A DNA stretch of 64,000 nt from Phialocephala subalpina (Eukaryota; Ascomycota; Leotiomycetes; Helotiales; Mollisiaceae). A program made the position numbers and the translations under genes. Positions 35,065-46,332 of the stretch are shown here, one piece after another. The notes under the pieces are model-generated. The model was not told where the DNA came from and did no database searches. It was given only the letters and a program-made list of their open reading frames with translations. The DNA lies in contig FJOG01000019.1 in NCBI GenBank assembly GCA_900073065.1, positions 1,145,151 through 1,209,150 of the forward strand, in the 5' to 3' direction. Numbering within the stretch: position 1 is the stretch's first letter; each line of letters opens with the position of its first letter.

Positions 35065-37265
35065 TGCCAGGGGGGCCTGAAATGGTTCAAGAACAGCGCC
35101 GAGACCTCGTGCGCATGGACAGACTCCATTCGGACAAAATTGAGCAATACTGGCGCTCCTTTGATAAGGGTCAACGAGTCAAGGCTATGAAGGACAGTGC
35201 GAGAAATGGCGATGTCCTACAGCACTCTACAGACCGATCATTGTGATATGAGCCTTGGAAGATTATGCCGGAGTGGGACTTACGGGACATTATAGAGTCA
35301 GGTTTTGATTTGCTCTTAGATTTGCTTAAGCATCGTGCTACCAAGTCTCTTCTTAGCCAGTATATTGAGGGGGTCAATAACGGCCTAGGTGACTATGCCT
35401 TCATATTGAACAGCATTCAGGTCAACAACCTTCGTTCTGTCGACTCCCTCGAGTATTGCTTCACAGTGTTCTACAGCGAAGAAAAGTAGGGGCAGTCCTG
35501 CAAAGTTACGGATCCCAGACGATACCAGGAAACAATGGCTAAGCTTCCTGTGGCTGTGAATTCTGGCCTTTGCGTTCCCCAACCGACTAGCGATGACTCG
35601 AATGACCAGAATAGCTCCGAGAAACTCATCAGCTTGGAGGAGAACAGTGCAGTCAATGAAATTGATCCTGGAACGACAACTCTACCTCTTGACTGTACTG
35701 TGCACCGTCATCGACGACATCCTGGAAACTGGCTCGCCAACTCGAACTGCAAACGAACGGCAGAAAAAGCCCGAGAAAACTGCCTTCATCGCACTATCCA
35801 AGCTTTCTATTGTCCCAAAGCCAGACAAGGTGATGTTGGAGGACCTTCTAGCTACTGCACTGGAACAAAGTCTTCTCTTGACGAGTATCTGAGTTTATGT
35901 TGCACAGAACCGGTTGTGCTTGCTCATGATGTCAACCTCTGGTTCTTTAGCAGGCCAGAGCTTGTCAGGGATGAAAAGGGTAGACTGCTGCCAGCATACA
36001 CAGATAAGCACATCAACATCGCGATCTTTGAGATGATTCACAATGCCGCCGCAAGTGCTGCAATCTGGAATTACATTTACCGCCTTCACCAACTCCTTGC
36101 CGATGGACCTGGTGGACCGAATGATAAGCTACACCGAGGCGTCATCCTGCAGGCGATGTCTAATGTCTGCCACATGGAGTACACTTGAGTTCAAAAGCTG
36201 TTCAAGCGTCATGTGCAGAGTGACTCCGGCTCCAAGTACTTCAAGCGTATCTCGGGAAAGTACGACAATAACGTTGCTCGTGTGGCGATGAAAGGCGACC
36301 TCGAAACTCTGACGAAACAGAACCCACAGCTACACTACATGCTTCGCCTTTGCCAACCTGAGACCGATACCTCTAGGGCAGTTGCTTGGGTCAAGAACCC
36401 GGACGAACTTCATCAGGCTCATCCTAGCGCGCGAGATGAAATGCAGGAACGAGGATGGGCAATCTTTACAGATCTAGCTGTGATCGTCAGTTTTGTTCAA
36501 TCTCTCTCGGTGTCGCTCCCACTACCTACCACCAATCTCAAGAGGGGCCAGATTCATGCCTCGACATCGAAAGAGTTCGCTGACGAACTCACGCTACTGA
36601 AAACAGAAATCGACTTGTCGACCTTCGTGATTCCTATTAACAATATTTTAGAGCCGGGTATAGCTGAAGGGGTATTAAGTACTTTAGATTCTTTCATCGT
36701 CGACAAAACCGGTACCACCATGGGATATCTGTATCAGGATCTTATTCAAGACTGTGTGTCAAGACTTCAAGAGCACTATCAGAAATCGAAGGAACAGCTT
36801 GGAAAGCAGGCAAAACCCGAGATGCAAGTTCCAGTCATCGAGCCAGAACCCGCAGAACTACGAATTCAGCAACGAAGACAGAAAGACAAGACTCGCCCAC
36901 CACACTCCTCTGTGTACGATACCAATCCCCAATCCACATCGAGACCATAACTGTCCAACCACCAACTGTATTCAAGGTCAAGCCCGACACTCTTGCCGTC
37001 TTCACAACCAATGTTCTCCAATTCGCAAGCCCAAGGCACGAGGTCCATCACCTGGACCGCATTCGAGTCGGCGATGGCAAACTTCAAAATTCTCTGTTCT
37101 GCCCAAGTCTGGCTCTATCTGCGCACTTTTTTCCTCTTGAGGATACGGAGGGGCAAGGACTGCATAGACCATTTACCCTGCATCGACCACACAAGTCGAA
37201 AATAGAGGGCCATTTGGTACTCATCTTTGGGAGGCGCTAGTCGCGAGTCTATGGACCGGGAGAGG
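35065..37265 (+). pseudogene. Broken copy of a fungus-specific multigene family (DUF6604-type)
   Basis: A long coding-like stretch interrupted many times. It begins near EQRRDLVRMDRLHSDKIEQY and includes MPEWDLRDIIESG, CTEPVVLAHDVNLWFFSRP, RLCQPETDTSRAV, TMGYLYQDLIQDC, QRRQKDKTRPPHSS, SITWTAFESAMA and LHRPHKSKIEGHLVL. These match, from memory, the large fungal proteins whose N-terminus is called DUF6604; the family name is the less certain part. Breaks: TGA at 35244, TAG at 35487, a frameshift near 35650 reversed near 35880, TGA at 36186, TAA at 36948, at least three shifts after 36960, and a TAG near 37228. No ATG-initiated N-terminal domain remains. No protein of this family is likely made. 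No function is proposed. Confidence 0.8.
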
Positions 37266-38403
37266 GGTCTTTTGAGAGCGTGTGAAAGGTTTTTATGGCA
37301 TGGGTTGCGTGCTTTCTGGGGCCCTCTGATCAGCTGGCATCCTACCTTAGGGCTATTGTTGCCTTAATGTAGTATCTTCCGGACTTTATAAGATGGATGT
37401 ATGCAAGCATTGAAGGCATGCAGCGAAGATTATACAGCAACACGTGATTTATGAACCTCGCTTAATCGATCTAGAAGATTTGGTGCATATTCGATATATC
37501 TTAACCACAAAAGCAAAAGATGTTAGAACAAATTGCTGCGCTACTAGGAACTCACTAGCATAATAAATAGAATAGGGAAGAATGTAGGAATAGCCGGCCA
37601 GACCTACACTTATTGAGCTAGTCAGAGTGTGAACTTCCCACCAAAACCTCTATAGGATTTCATCCAACGTCCTCTTGTTTTTAGACATCTCACCCCTAGG
37701 TGCTCGCTTGTGCTGTGTCTCCGATACGTGAGACCATGAGACGTGGACCACAACTCTACCATGAAACAAACAAGTGCTAGATTCAGGCTATCGATTGCTG
37801 TGAACGATTGTAAGCGCAAAGAAAGAGAAGACAATATCATAATCATGAAACTATAGTCAAGGGTTCACCGAACTCATGATAACAAGGTAAGAAGCATGCG
37901 TCTGGCTGAAAGGTAACTTAAGAGAGCGATACGAAAAGTCCACCGTGCTTGCAGACCAACAATTGCTGATTATTATTAGGAGTGGAGGCATTCAATCGCC
38001 ATACTACTCTTGTCGCTCGTCTGGTTGTTCTGCAGGCAGCAGAGCAAGTGTTCTTTGCAGTTCTGAAAAAAATCTCGAAAGGGTGTCAGGGCCAGACCTA
38101 TGTGAGACATGTACACATTCCTTGCATTGATTGCTGCCATGTGGCACATCGTACTCCGCGTCGATAAGAGGAGGGAACATGCAGAGTGTTCTAGAATGAG
38201 TGATGGTAGTGCTTTTTCATGCTGGTTGCCTTTTATCGTTGTGGTCAGGAGGAGGGTTGACCCTGTCCGCCATCAACCCCTGCTTCGCCAATCTAGCGCT
38301 GGTTTCGTGAACCTCTTCGACAACTCCTTGAACTCGGTCGACTTCACCGAGGAAGGGCATCCTGAACGAACGAAGTCGAATTCACCTCCCGCAGATCGCC
38401 AAG
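37266..38403. other. Long upstream region of the NDR kinase gene
   Basis: About 1.1 kb without a supported gene. It should hold the promoter and 5' leader of the kinase; short upstream frames (for example from 37945 and 38109) would precede its start codon if the leader is long. Confidence 0.4.
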
Positions 38404-40617
38404 ATGGAGAACAATTCAGGGAATCGGCTCTACCTGAATTTCAACCAGAACGAGCGGTCGGCTTTCGCGGATTCAACAAGTTATCCCACAACGTAAGGAT
38501 CCCCAGTTTCTTGAATTCGATCTTAGTTCCTATACTCCTCAGACGTACCCTCCTCTCTCATGTATGCCAAACGAGTCCCGGCTTGGCCGCTCTCTTTATT
38601 GCTCCTCTTTTGTCACCTCAAGATCGGATTTTACTGACTCCCTATCCTACAGCCCCTCAACTTTTCCTCAACCTGTCTTCTCTTCTCAGGGACAAGGCGG
38701 TCAGCAGAGTCAGCCTCCCTACAGCACTGGCCTTGCTCCTGCAAATTATTTCTCGAACCAAGCATATCCTCCTTCATACCCTCAGCAGCCACCGAAAGCT
38801 CAACAATCATACCCGCAGCGACCACCTCCGATGGATAATGCAACAACAAACAACCTCGTCCACCAGTTCTCTCACCAGAACCTAGGTGGACGGGCCTCGC
38901 CATATGGCAATCGCCAACCGTCTCCTGCTCAGAGACCTCGAACTGCTGGTGCTCCTGGTCAAGCCGCAGGTTACGGAAGCTACCTGAACGCACCAATGCC
39001 CACGGCACCCCAGCAGAACTGGCCGGAGTTTCAACCAAGTCCGGAGAGAAACCCAGACCGGTACGGACAATTGGCGCAAACAAACCAAAAGAGATGCTCT
39101 TCGCTCGCAGAGTCATTCTTCAAGGACAGTGTCAAGAGGGCTCGAGACCGCAATGTCAGGTGAGTACAGGGCTGTGGGACTCAGGTCAAGCATTTGCTGA
39201 TGTGTTGATTACAGACAGAGTGAGATGGAACAGCGTCTAGCCGATACCAATCAATCGCAAGCCAGACGAGAGCAGACCTGGTCAAATGCTGGCAAGCAAG
39301 AGGGAAGATATCTACGATTCCTCCGTACCAAGGATTCTCCAGACAATTACCAAACACTGAAGATCATTGGAAAGGGTGCCTTTGGTGAAGTGAAGTTGGT
39401 ACAAAAGAAACAGGACGCCAAAGTCTACGCTATGAAATCGCTCATAAAGAGTGAAATGTTTAAGAAGGATCAGCTTGCACACGTTCGTGCAGAGCGTGAT
39501 ATTTTGGCAGAGTCTGACAGTCCATGGGTCGTAAAGCTGTACACCACGTTCCAAGATGCGGATTTCTTGTACATGTTGATGGAGTTCTTGCCGGGAGGTG
39601 ATCTCATGACAATGTTGATCAAGTATGAGATCTTCTCTGAGGACATCACTCGCTTCTACATTGCGGAGATTGTTCTAGCTATTGAGGCGGTTCACAAATA
39701 CGGTTTCATCCATCGGTAGGTCCCCAACTCTGGACGGAGAAATCCCCACCATTTCGCCTCTCTTTACTAACTTTTTTTTTTAGTGATATCAAGCCTGACA
39801 ATATCCTCTTGGATCGTGGTGGACATGTTAAACTTACTGATTTCGGTCTCTCAACGGGCTTTCACAAGCTCCATGACAACTCGTATTACCAGCAGCTCTT
39901 GCAGGGAAAATCAAACCGACCCCAGAACCGAAACTCTGTCAACCTTGACCAGATCAACTTGACAGTCAGTAACCGAAGCGTCATCAATGATTGGCGTAAA
40001 TCGCGCCGAGTCATGGCTTATTCCACTGTCGGCACTCCAGACTATATCGCACCAGAGATCTTCAGTGGCCACGGCTATGGACAGGATTGTGATTGGTGGA
40101 GCTTGGGAACTATCATGTTTGAGTGTCAGATTGGCTGGCCTCCGTTCTGTGCTGAGGATGCTCACGACACCTACCGTAAAATCGTCAACTGGCGCCAATC
40201 ACTTTACTTCCCTGAGGATGTTCAGCTAGGTCCAGAGGCAGAGAACTTGATTCGAAGGTACGTTCTACACAAAGGATACTCTGATTCCAAGCTAATTGAA
40301 ATGGTAGTCTTGTCTGCAATACTGAAAATCGCCTGGGTCGATCTGGTGCTGATGAGATCAAGAACCACAAATTCTTCCGTGGTGTCGATTTTGACAGCCT
40401 GCGCCGAATTCGAGCACCATTTGAGCCCAAGCTCACCTCGAACGTCGACACCACTTACTTCCCAACGGATGAAATCGACCAAACCGATAATGCTACTCAC
40501 CTGAAGGCTGCGGCAGCTGCTAATGGAGGTCAATCGCGCATTGAGGCACCTGAGATGAGTTTGCCATTTATTGGTTACACCTTCAAGCGCTTTGACGACT
40601 TCAACCGACTCAAATGA
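38404..40617 (+). CDS. cot1: NDR/LATS-family serine/threonine kinase (COT1/Cbk1/Orb6)
   Basis: A 626-residue AGC kinase controlling polar growth and cell separation with Mob2 partners. Exons are 38404-38492, 38653-39159, 39215-39715, 39784-40257 and 40308-40617; intron 1 is long at 160 nt. The N-terminus is Gln/Pro/Ser-rich, followed by the NDR-specific Mob-binding segment ([18 protein letters not shown]). The kinase domain has GKGAFGEVK, the catalytic Lys in YAMKSL, IHRDIKPDN (split by an intron), DFGLS, the NDR insert with [15 protein letters not shown], and DWWSLG. The C-terminus carries the hydrophobic motif FIGYTFKRF with its regulatory Thr. ATG at 38404 opens [16 protein letters not shown], the typical start. 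Neurospora cot-1 has a very similar length. Confidence 0.96.
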
Positions 40618-41064
40618 ATTCAAGTCTGAGGAAAAGTGGAACTCTATCAGAGTGAATCTTCAAGGACTTGAACTTGCTCGTTGTGTTGTCCATGTTAGTG
40701 TGGCGAATTGATTTGTTGGACTTGAACTGGCTTTCCATTCAGGAAGGCCATTTGCAAAAGATACCACTTTGCGCCATGTCTCTCTCAAACTTGGAGGCAT
40801 AAAACGTCAATTGGGGGGATTTGGTGGTGCATCAGCTGGTTCCTACATAATTGCCGCTAAGATCACGATTTCTAGCATGATGGTTCTTGTTTTGAGGGAA
40901 TAGCCCGGATTTGCATTTTACGGCGTTGGCAGATTTGATGCATGCCCGTAGCTAGCTAGCAGAGCCTCGACCTCAATGATATGGAAGAAAATGCTTCACT
41001 ATCCTTCAAAGTGATAAAGCATTACCTTCCGAATCCTCATAACTCCTTCCATTAACCCTTATTT
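40618..41064. other. Convergent intergenic region
   Basis: About 450 bp between the stop codons of the kinase and SF3A2 genes. Nothing further recognised. Confidence 0.4.
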
Positions 41065-41793
41065 TCAGCGCCTTGAAGTTGGAGCGAGACCAGGAACACC
41101 GCTGTACCGCTCCTCTCTCTCCGTCTTGAACATGACCTGAACCCAAAACTCTTTCAAATCCGGATCCCACCACGTATAGTACCTGTCATTCGTACGGTCC
41201 ACCTCCCGTGCCTGTAACTTGAACCCGCAGGTCTCATATGGTTCCGCAGCCACCAGCATGTACTGAAAGTTCTTGTCCGGAGGATCATCCACCTTCTGCT
41301 CGTATGCGCTCATGAATCTGACCTTTGGCGTAACATCTGGCGAGATTTCGGGGTATTGTAATTGAAAGACCAAGCCCTGCTGCCTCGTAACCGGATCCCT
41401 CGTCTTCGTGATCTTGTATCCTGGGCGACCAATCTTGACAACGTTTCTCTTGACAGGCACCTGTACACCGACCATACCAATTGGCATGCCAGTCACCGGA
41501 TCAAGACCTGCACGTCCTTCCTTCTGCTCTTTGGCGGCGCGGCGCGCGAGGTTGGTTTGATGCTTGCGGCCTTGAGTGTGGGCGAGGTAAGAGCCATCGT
41601 TTTGGTGGACTGTTAAGCAGAGACGACATTCGAAGGAGCCGACGTGGTTCTTGAAGAAGTAGGGGTCTTTGTCGAGGTCGATAGTTTCGAGGGCGAGCTT
41701 TCGAAGACGTTCTCGTCGGTCTGCATTGGTGGCTGATGTTGAGGCGACACCACCTCCACCGAACTTGGAGCCAGCGCGATTCTGGTAATCCAT
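41065..41793 (-). CDS. Splicing factor 3A subunit 2 (Prp11/SF3A2)
   Basis: A 242-residue U2 snRNP protein needed for pre-spliceosome formation. The gene appears intronless. The ATG at 41793 opens MDYQNRAGSKFGGGGVAS, the near-invariant start of the family; the frame is open further upstream but without another ATG. A U1-type C2H2 finger follows: CRLCLTVHQNDGSYLAHTQG with the second His in RKHQTNL. After this come the conserved RPGYKITK, FQLQYPEI, RFMSAYEQ and YYTWWDPDLKEFWVQVMFK. The Pro-rich C-terminal tail of animal SF3A2 is absent, as in other fungi. It is divergent from the tubulin cofactor E gene, with 202 bp between start codons. Confidence 0.96.
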   Translation of the reverse strand: MDYQNRAGSKFGGGGVASTSATNADRRERLRKLALETIDLDKDPYFFKNHVGSFECRLCLTVHQNDGSYLAHTQGRKHQTNLARRAAKEQKEGRAGLDPVTGMPIGMVGVQVPVKRNVVKIGRPGYKITKTRDPVTRQQGLVFQLQYPEISPDVTPKVRFMSAYEQKVDDPPDKNFQYMLVAAEPYETCGFKLQAREVDRTNDRYYTWWDPDLKEFWVQVMFKTEREERYSGVPGLAPTSRR

Positions 41794-41995
41794 CTTGGTG
41801 GCTTTGGCTTTGGCAGAAGATCGAAATTGTCGTGTGGTGGGACTGAGTTTTGTAGATGTGGTGACTTCGGAGGTTGGAAGGCGCGAGGAAGCAACAAAAA
41901 GTTCGGCTGCGGCCAAGCGTGCCTCGCCTCAGCCTTTTCTCCAAGGCTGTGAGCTTCTAAATACAAACGCCCCGATCCTGCCAGGCATCTTTAAA
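41794..41995. promoter_or_regulatory. Compact divergent region, SF3A2 and tubulin cofactor E
   Basis: Only 202 bp separate the two start codons, so both promoters and both 5' leaders must fit here or overlap the opposite gene. No motif identified. Confidence 0.5.
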
Positions 41996-44467
41996 ATGGA
42001 CGACGCACGGCATACGACCCAAGAACAACTAGAACCAAACCTTCGAGAACAATTAGAACAACGTAACACGGAGAGAGAAACCCGAAATGGAAGACCGCCA
42101 TCTTCATCTACTTCATGGAGTCCAAACCAGCGCGTTTCTTTCCCAAGTTTCCCCCCCGCTTCGAACACGCCACTCAGAACTACTGCACAAAAGGGTTCAC
42201 GTACTGTATCCCTTGGTGGCCGTATCTCCTATGAAGGTGCCTCATGTACGGTGCGCTATATTGGCTGGGTTGAAGGCACCGATAAAGGTCTAACGTGGTT
42301 TGGGGTCGAGTGGGACGACTCTTCTCGAGGAAAGCATGATGGGTCTCACAAAGGCAAGGTATACTTCAAATGTACGTTGTCCTAAGTTCCTCAGGATCTT
42401 TTCAAGACCTCGGTCTACATTTTTTTTCTGCCCCTCTTCTGCCCCTATTCTTCCCGTCATTGTCCTTCCTTGGCTGTGCCCAGTGCTATATCGATGAACC
42501 CCCCATGTTAACATACAACATAGGCAAAAGTCTGTCCCCGACTGCTGCATCATTTGTTCGTTATGCTAGGACTCTAGACCCAAGTCGATCATTCGTTCAA
42601 GCTGTCAAGCGAAAATACGCAGATCAAGATCCGTCTTTGGGACCTCAAAATGTGATTTCTGGCAAAGTTGTGGAAGAAGTCGGCTTTGAAAAGATCTCAG
42701 AGCAGCAAAAACGCCTCCATGAGCTGAAAATAGTTCTTGTGGATGGTCAACAAATTGAAACCGCCGAAGACGAGGGCGATGAAGGGATTGAGTCTGCATG
42801 TCCAAGTATTGTTGAGCTAGACTTGAGTCGAAATCTCTTCAAGTTCGCAGAAGTTCTAAAGATAGTCTCTCCCGGGAAACTGTCTCACTTGAGAAGTTTG
42901 AAGCTCAAGTAAGTCGACCTCCACCAGAATGCCCTTCGTATTTCTATCAGGCCTTTCCTCGTACCGTCTTGCTATCGCGAAATTCGCAGCGCACTTGGGG
43001 AACCGGCAACTATCCATGGCGGATGCTGTCGTCCTTGAAAGGGCTTTTTCAGTGCTGGACTTTAAGACCCGCCTTGAAGCGCCCCCTGCAATCTTATTCC
43101 TCTTGGTGGTCTCGTTGAATACTTCAAAGCTAACTATCTCAGTGGTAATCACTTTGGCGAAAGTCAATCCTACTGGGACAACGGAAAGTTTGTGGAGTCA
43201 GCACGGTGGCCACAAGGCAGTTCGGTTGTTGAGTTGCATATGGATGATGTGCTGCTCGACTGGAAGCACCTTTGTAATGCTGCCAGACCGTGAGTATAAT
43301 ACAGCATTGTTCTCCCCCAAACGCTATTCTCCTCTCCCCAATCTTGTCTCTTAGCTGACCTGTCGGAAGATTCGATCGTGTGACGACATTCAGCGCTTCT
43401 TCGAATTATCTGAATACTCTAGATTGTCCGCTCCCTGTTTTCTCCTTAAAGTCCTTAACTCTGGACCACAATGAATTTTCTACACTCTTCGACCTCATTA
43501 TCTTGAGACAATGTACGTCTCTGGAGACATTACGCCTCAAAGGCAACAAGGTATCCTCCATTGACAAAGAACCTTATGTGCTAACACCATTCCATTGTTT
43601 TGGAGGTATGATCCAGACCCAAACGCTTCCCAATACTTCGAAAGTATGTACAGCTGACTTGAATAAGACAAATTGAGATATGTTGATCTATCTTACAATG
43701 CCATCGCTTCCTGGAAATTTGTGGATGACTTGGATTACTGCCTCCCTGGGCTTACCAGTCTACGAATGTCGCACAACCCAATGTATGCCACAAGCCAGGA
43801 CAGCGAGGCATCTGGTAGCGCCGACGAGGGCTGGATGTTGACCCTTGCTCGTTTTGGCAAACTAACAAGCCTGAATTTCAGCAACATCACTGCAGCAGAT
43901 CGAAACAATGCCGAGTTGTTCTATCTATCCCGGATTGCCCGAGCAATAGCAGAAGTCTCGGAGAGCGACGCAGATTCCGTCACTGCTCAACACAAGAGGT
44001 ATGCCGAGCTTTGCGAGAAGCATGGAACACTCACGATTGTTCGGAAAAGTGCTGGCACATTCAACCCCGGATTTCTAGAAGCTCGTTTGATAAAATTCAC
44101 CTTCTATTTGCAATTGGCATCCAGTGATGAACAAGCAGAGAAGATCACGTTATCGAAAGAGATCCCGAAGTCGTTTGATGTTTACCGAGTCAAAGGGATT
44201 GTCGGGAAGATGTTTGGTCTCTCACCATTGTGTCTACGTTTGATATGGGAAACCGGAGAGTGGGATCCAGTCGCTGGATACGAGGAGGAAGAGGACAGTA
44301 GTGACGATGACAAAGAGGAAGAAGAGAAGATTGTTGATCCTGAAAAGCAAGCAATCAGAGAGAAGGGCAGGTTCATGAAGAGAGAAGTTGAAATTGAAGA
44401 AAGTACGAGAATCATAGGAAATTGTGTTGATGGGCTGGAAGCAACTGTCAGAGTTGAGAAGAGATGA
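41996..44467 (+). CDS. Tubulin-specific chaperone E (TBCE/Pac2/Alp21)
   Basis: A 647-residue cofactor that binds alpha-tubulin during tubulin heterodimer assembly. Exons are 41996-42371, 42524-42908, 43143-43289, 43370-43605 and 43668-44467. An N-terminal CAP-Gly domain (GGRISYEGASCTVRYIG, then GVEWDD and GKHDGS, where most have GKHDGT) is followed by SLSPTAASFVRY. Next come leucine-rich repeats (VELDLSRNLF, LKLNGNHFG, LLDWKHLCN, LRLKGNKVSSID, YVDLSYNAI) and a C-terminal ubiquitin-like domain with an acidic loop (YEEEEDSSDDDKEEEE). The last intron was placed at acceptor AATAAG because only this keeps DKLRYVDLSYN in frame. Exon lengths sum to 1944 nt. Identity is secure; two intron ends are less typical but consistent. 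Confidence 0.92.
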
Positions 44468-44884
44468 TATTGTGTCGCATTGGAATTAATGCATTGATAC
44501 CCATGTATGAATGATAGCTTACGACAAAATTAGAAAGACCGAAAGACCTAGCTAGTCTAGGATATTGTATTGTTGGATTCGCGTTTCTCTGTTCATGAGA
44601 CTGAACACTTTGTTTGAGTTTGAGGGCGACTACGAATTGGTAACAAACAGGGATATTTTGGTCTCAACCACCAGATTGTTTGACAGGAGGCTGTACATAG
44701 GTTGGTTTGCAAGCGAATTCCGCATCCTCGAACGGCCAATCAGCAGCAAACAGCCTTCCTCAATTCTCCTCATCGGTGCTATATAGACAGAGTCATTCTT
44801 CGTTGTCTATTCTTTCTCGTTTCAACAGACTCAGCTGATTTCGCACACTGTAACGAGTACACAGTCGGAAAAGAAACCAGCAAA
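44468..44884. promoter_or_regulatory. Intergenic region upstream of the CCCH gene
   Basis: About 420 bp between tandem genes. A TATATAG-like element occurs near 44779, about 100 bp before the start codon, in a plausible core-promoter position. Confidence 0.4.
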
Positions 44885-45899
44885 ATGCCACCAAGTCCCT
44901 TGGAGTCAAGCCAGAAAGGCCAGCCATGGCCAGGATACTTCCTAGTACGCACCACAGGTGAGGTGGTACCTCTCATTGCCGTTGACGAGCTCCCTCCCGG
45001 CATCGAACTCGTCGACATTCCTCGCTCACTCGGCCTCGAGGAAACAATCGGCATGCTCAACTTGGGCCTTCAGCGAAGCACCGGTTCCCACTACCAAATC
45101 GTCTCCGACGATGATACGAGCGACGGACATCATAGCTTGAGCACCAAAGCAAAGCAAGCCATCTTTACCACCCTTCCTCTCAAGCCGTTACTGACCCTCA
45201 AATAGGATCAACGGCCTTCTCTCTCCACCACCAAGTCCACCCAAGTCCGTACCAGCAGCTCGCACCACCACACCAACCAGTACTCCGCCATCGACCCTAA
45301 AGGCAACCAGCACCATTCGAGCTGGCGTTTCCAACATGGAGTCTCAAACTGTACTCTGTCGCCACTGGTGCCGCCATGGGGTCTGCAAATGGGGTCAGCA
45401 GTGCCGTTACAGACACATCATGCCAATGACCTTGCAAGGACTGCAGGAAGTCGGTCTTGCTGACTGGCCAGCTTGGTACCGGAAGTTGAATCCGGGCTAC
45501 TTCGTCAATGAAGCTCAAGGTCCTGGAACTTCGACTGGTAGAGGCAGCGGAGCAAGAACCAGAGCTTGTACTGCTGGTGGTGGACATGGAGGTGCTTGCT
45601 GTGGAGCTCTCCATGGAGGCAGAAGTGAGAGAAGAGTTGCTGGGAACCGGGGAGTCATAGAGAGAGGCATAAAATATTCGAAGAGTGAGGAGTTGGGAGA
45701 GCAGATCATTGCTAGGCTGAGAGGAATGGCGAAGGATGGTAAGGCGAATGCTGGAGAGAAAGGCAATGTGATGATTGAGAGGGCTGCAGCGAGGGACACG
45801 AAGAATTGGGAGGATGAGAACGAGGACAGTGATGATTGTGCAAGCGAGCCTGAGGTACAACATGTCGAGGAAGTGAAGGGAAAGCTGGTCGACGTTTGA
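44885..45899 (+). CDS. CCCH-type zinc-finger protein
   Basis: A 320-residue protein with one CX8CX5CX3H finger (CRHWCRHGVCKWGQQCRYRH), the RNA-binding type. Exons are 44885-45153 and 45206-45899. The first exon encodes a conserved-looking module: GQPWPGYFLVRTTGEVVPLI, then VDELPPGIELVDIPRSL and GMLNLGLQR. A Pro/Ser/Thr-rich linker (LLSPPPSPPKSVPAAR) leads to the finger; the tail is acidic. The 52-nt intron has no GT donor. Only a GC donor (GCAAGC), a CTGAC branch and an AAATAG acceptor join the frames; otherwise the first exon stops at 45201-45205 and the finger has no good start. Target and role are unknown. Confidence 0.8.
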
Positions 45900-46332
45900 G
45901 GTCAGGATTTGGTACGGGCACCGTACTTGGAGAACATGATTGCTTGGGCTTCGTTGGCATATCTGAATTCGAGACTTAGCGGGTGAAAAAAGGCTAGAGT
46001 TCTGTTTACCTTTTGTCTTGCTAGATTGAGAGCACGGAAGGATATGAGATCATAATCAATTTCATTCACTGATGATATCTAAGAAACAAGACTGCTGCTT
46101 CTGTTCGTTGTGAATGTCGCCCATTCGTACTTTCTCGATATTGGTGAATGAAAAAGGATGGTAACAAGGAACTATGCAATTGATCCTCTGAGAGAATTCT
46201 AGATACTGTAGCATATTCCTCCGTGAACTCCACCAGCGCCAATGATCCTAGATCCTCTTGCACACCTTCCGAAAGCAACGCTTGGTAATCCCCGGTCCAG
46301 AATCCCGCATATAAGGAGAAGCAGTGTGATAT
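45900..46332. other. Convergent intergenic region
   Basis: Between stop codons of the CCCH gene and the Iec1-like gene. No supported gene. Confidence 0.4.
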
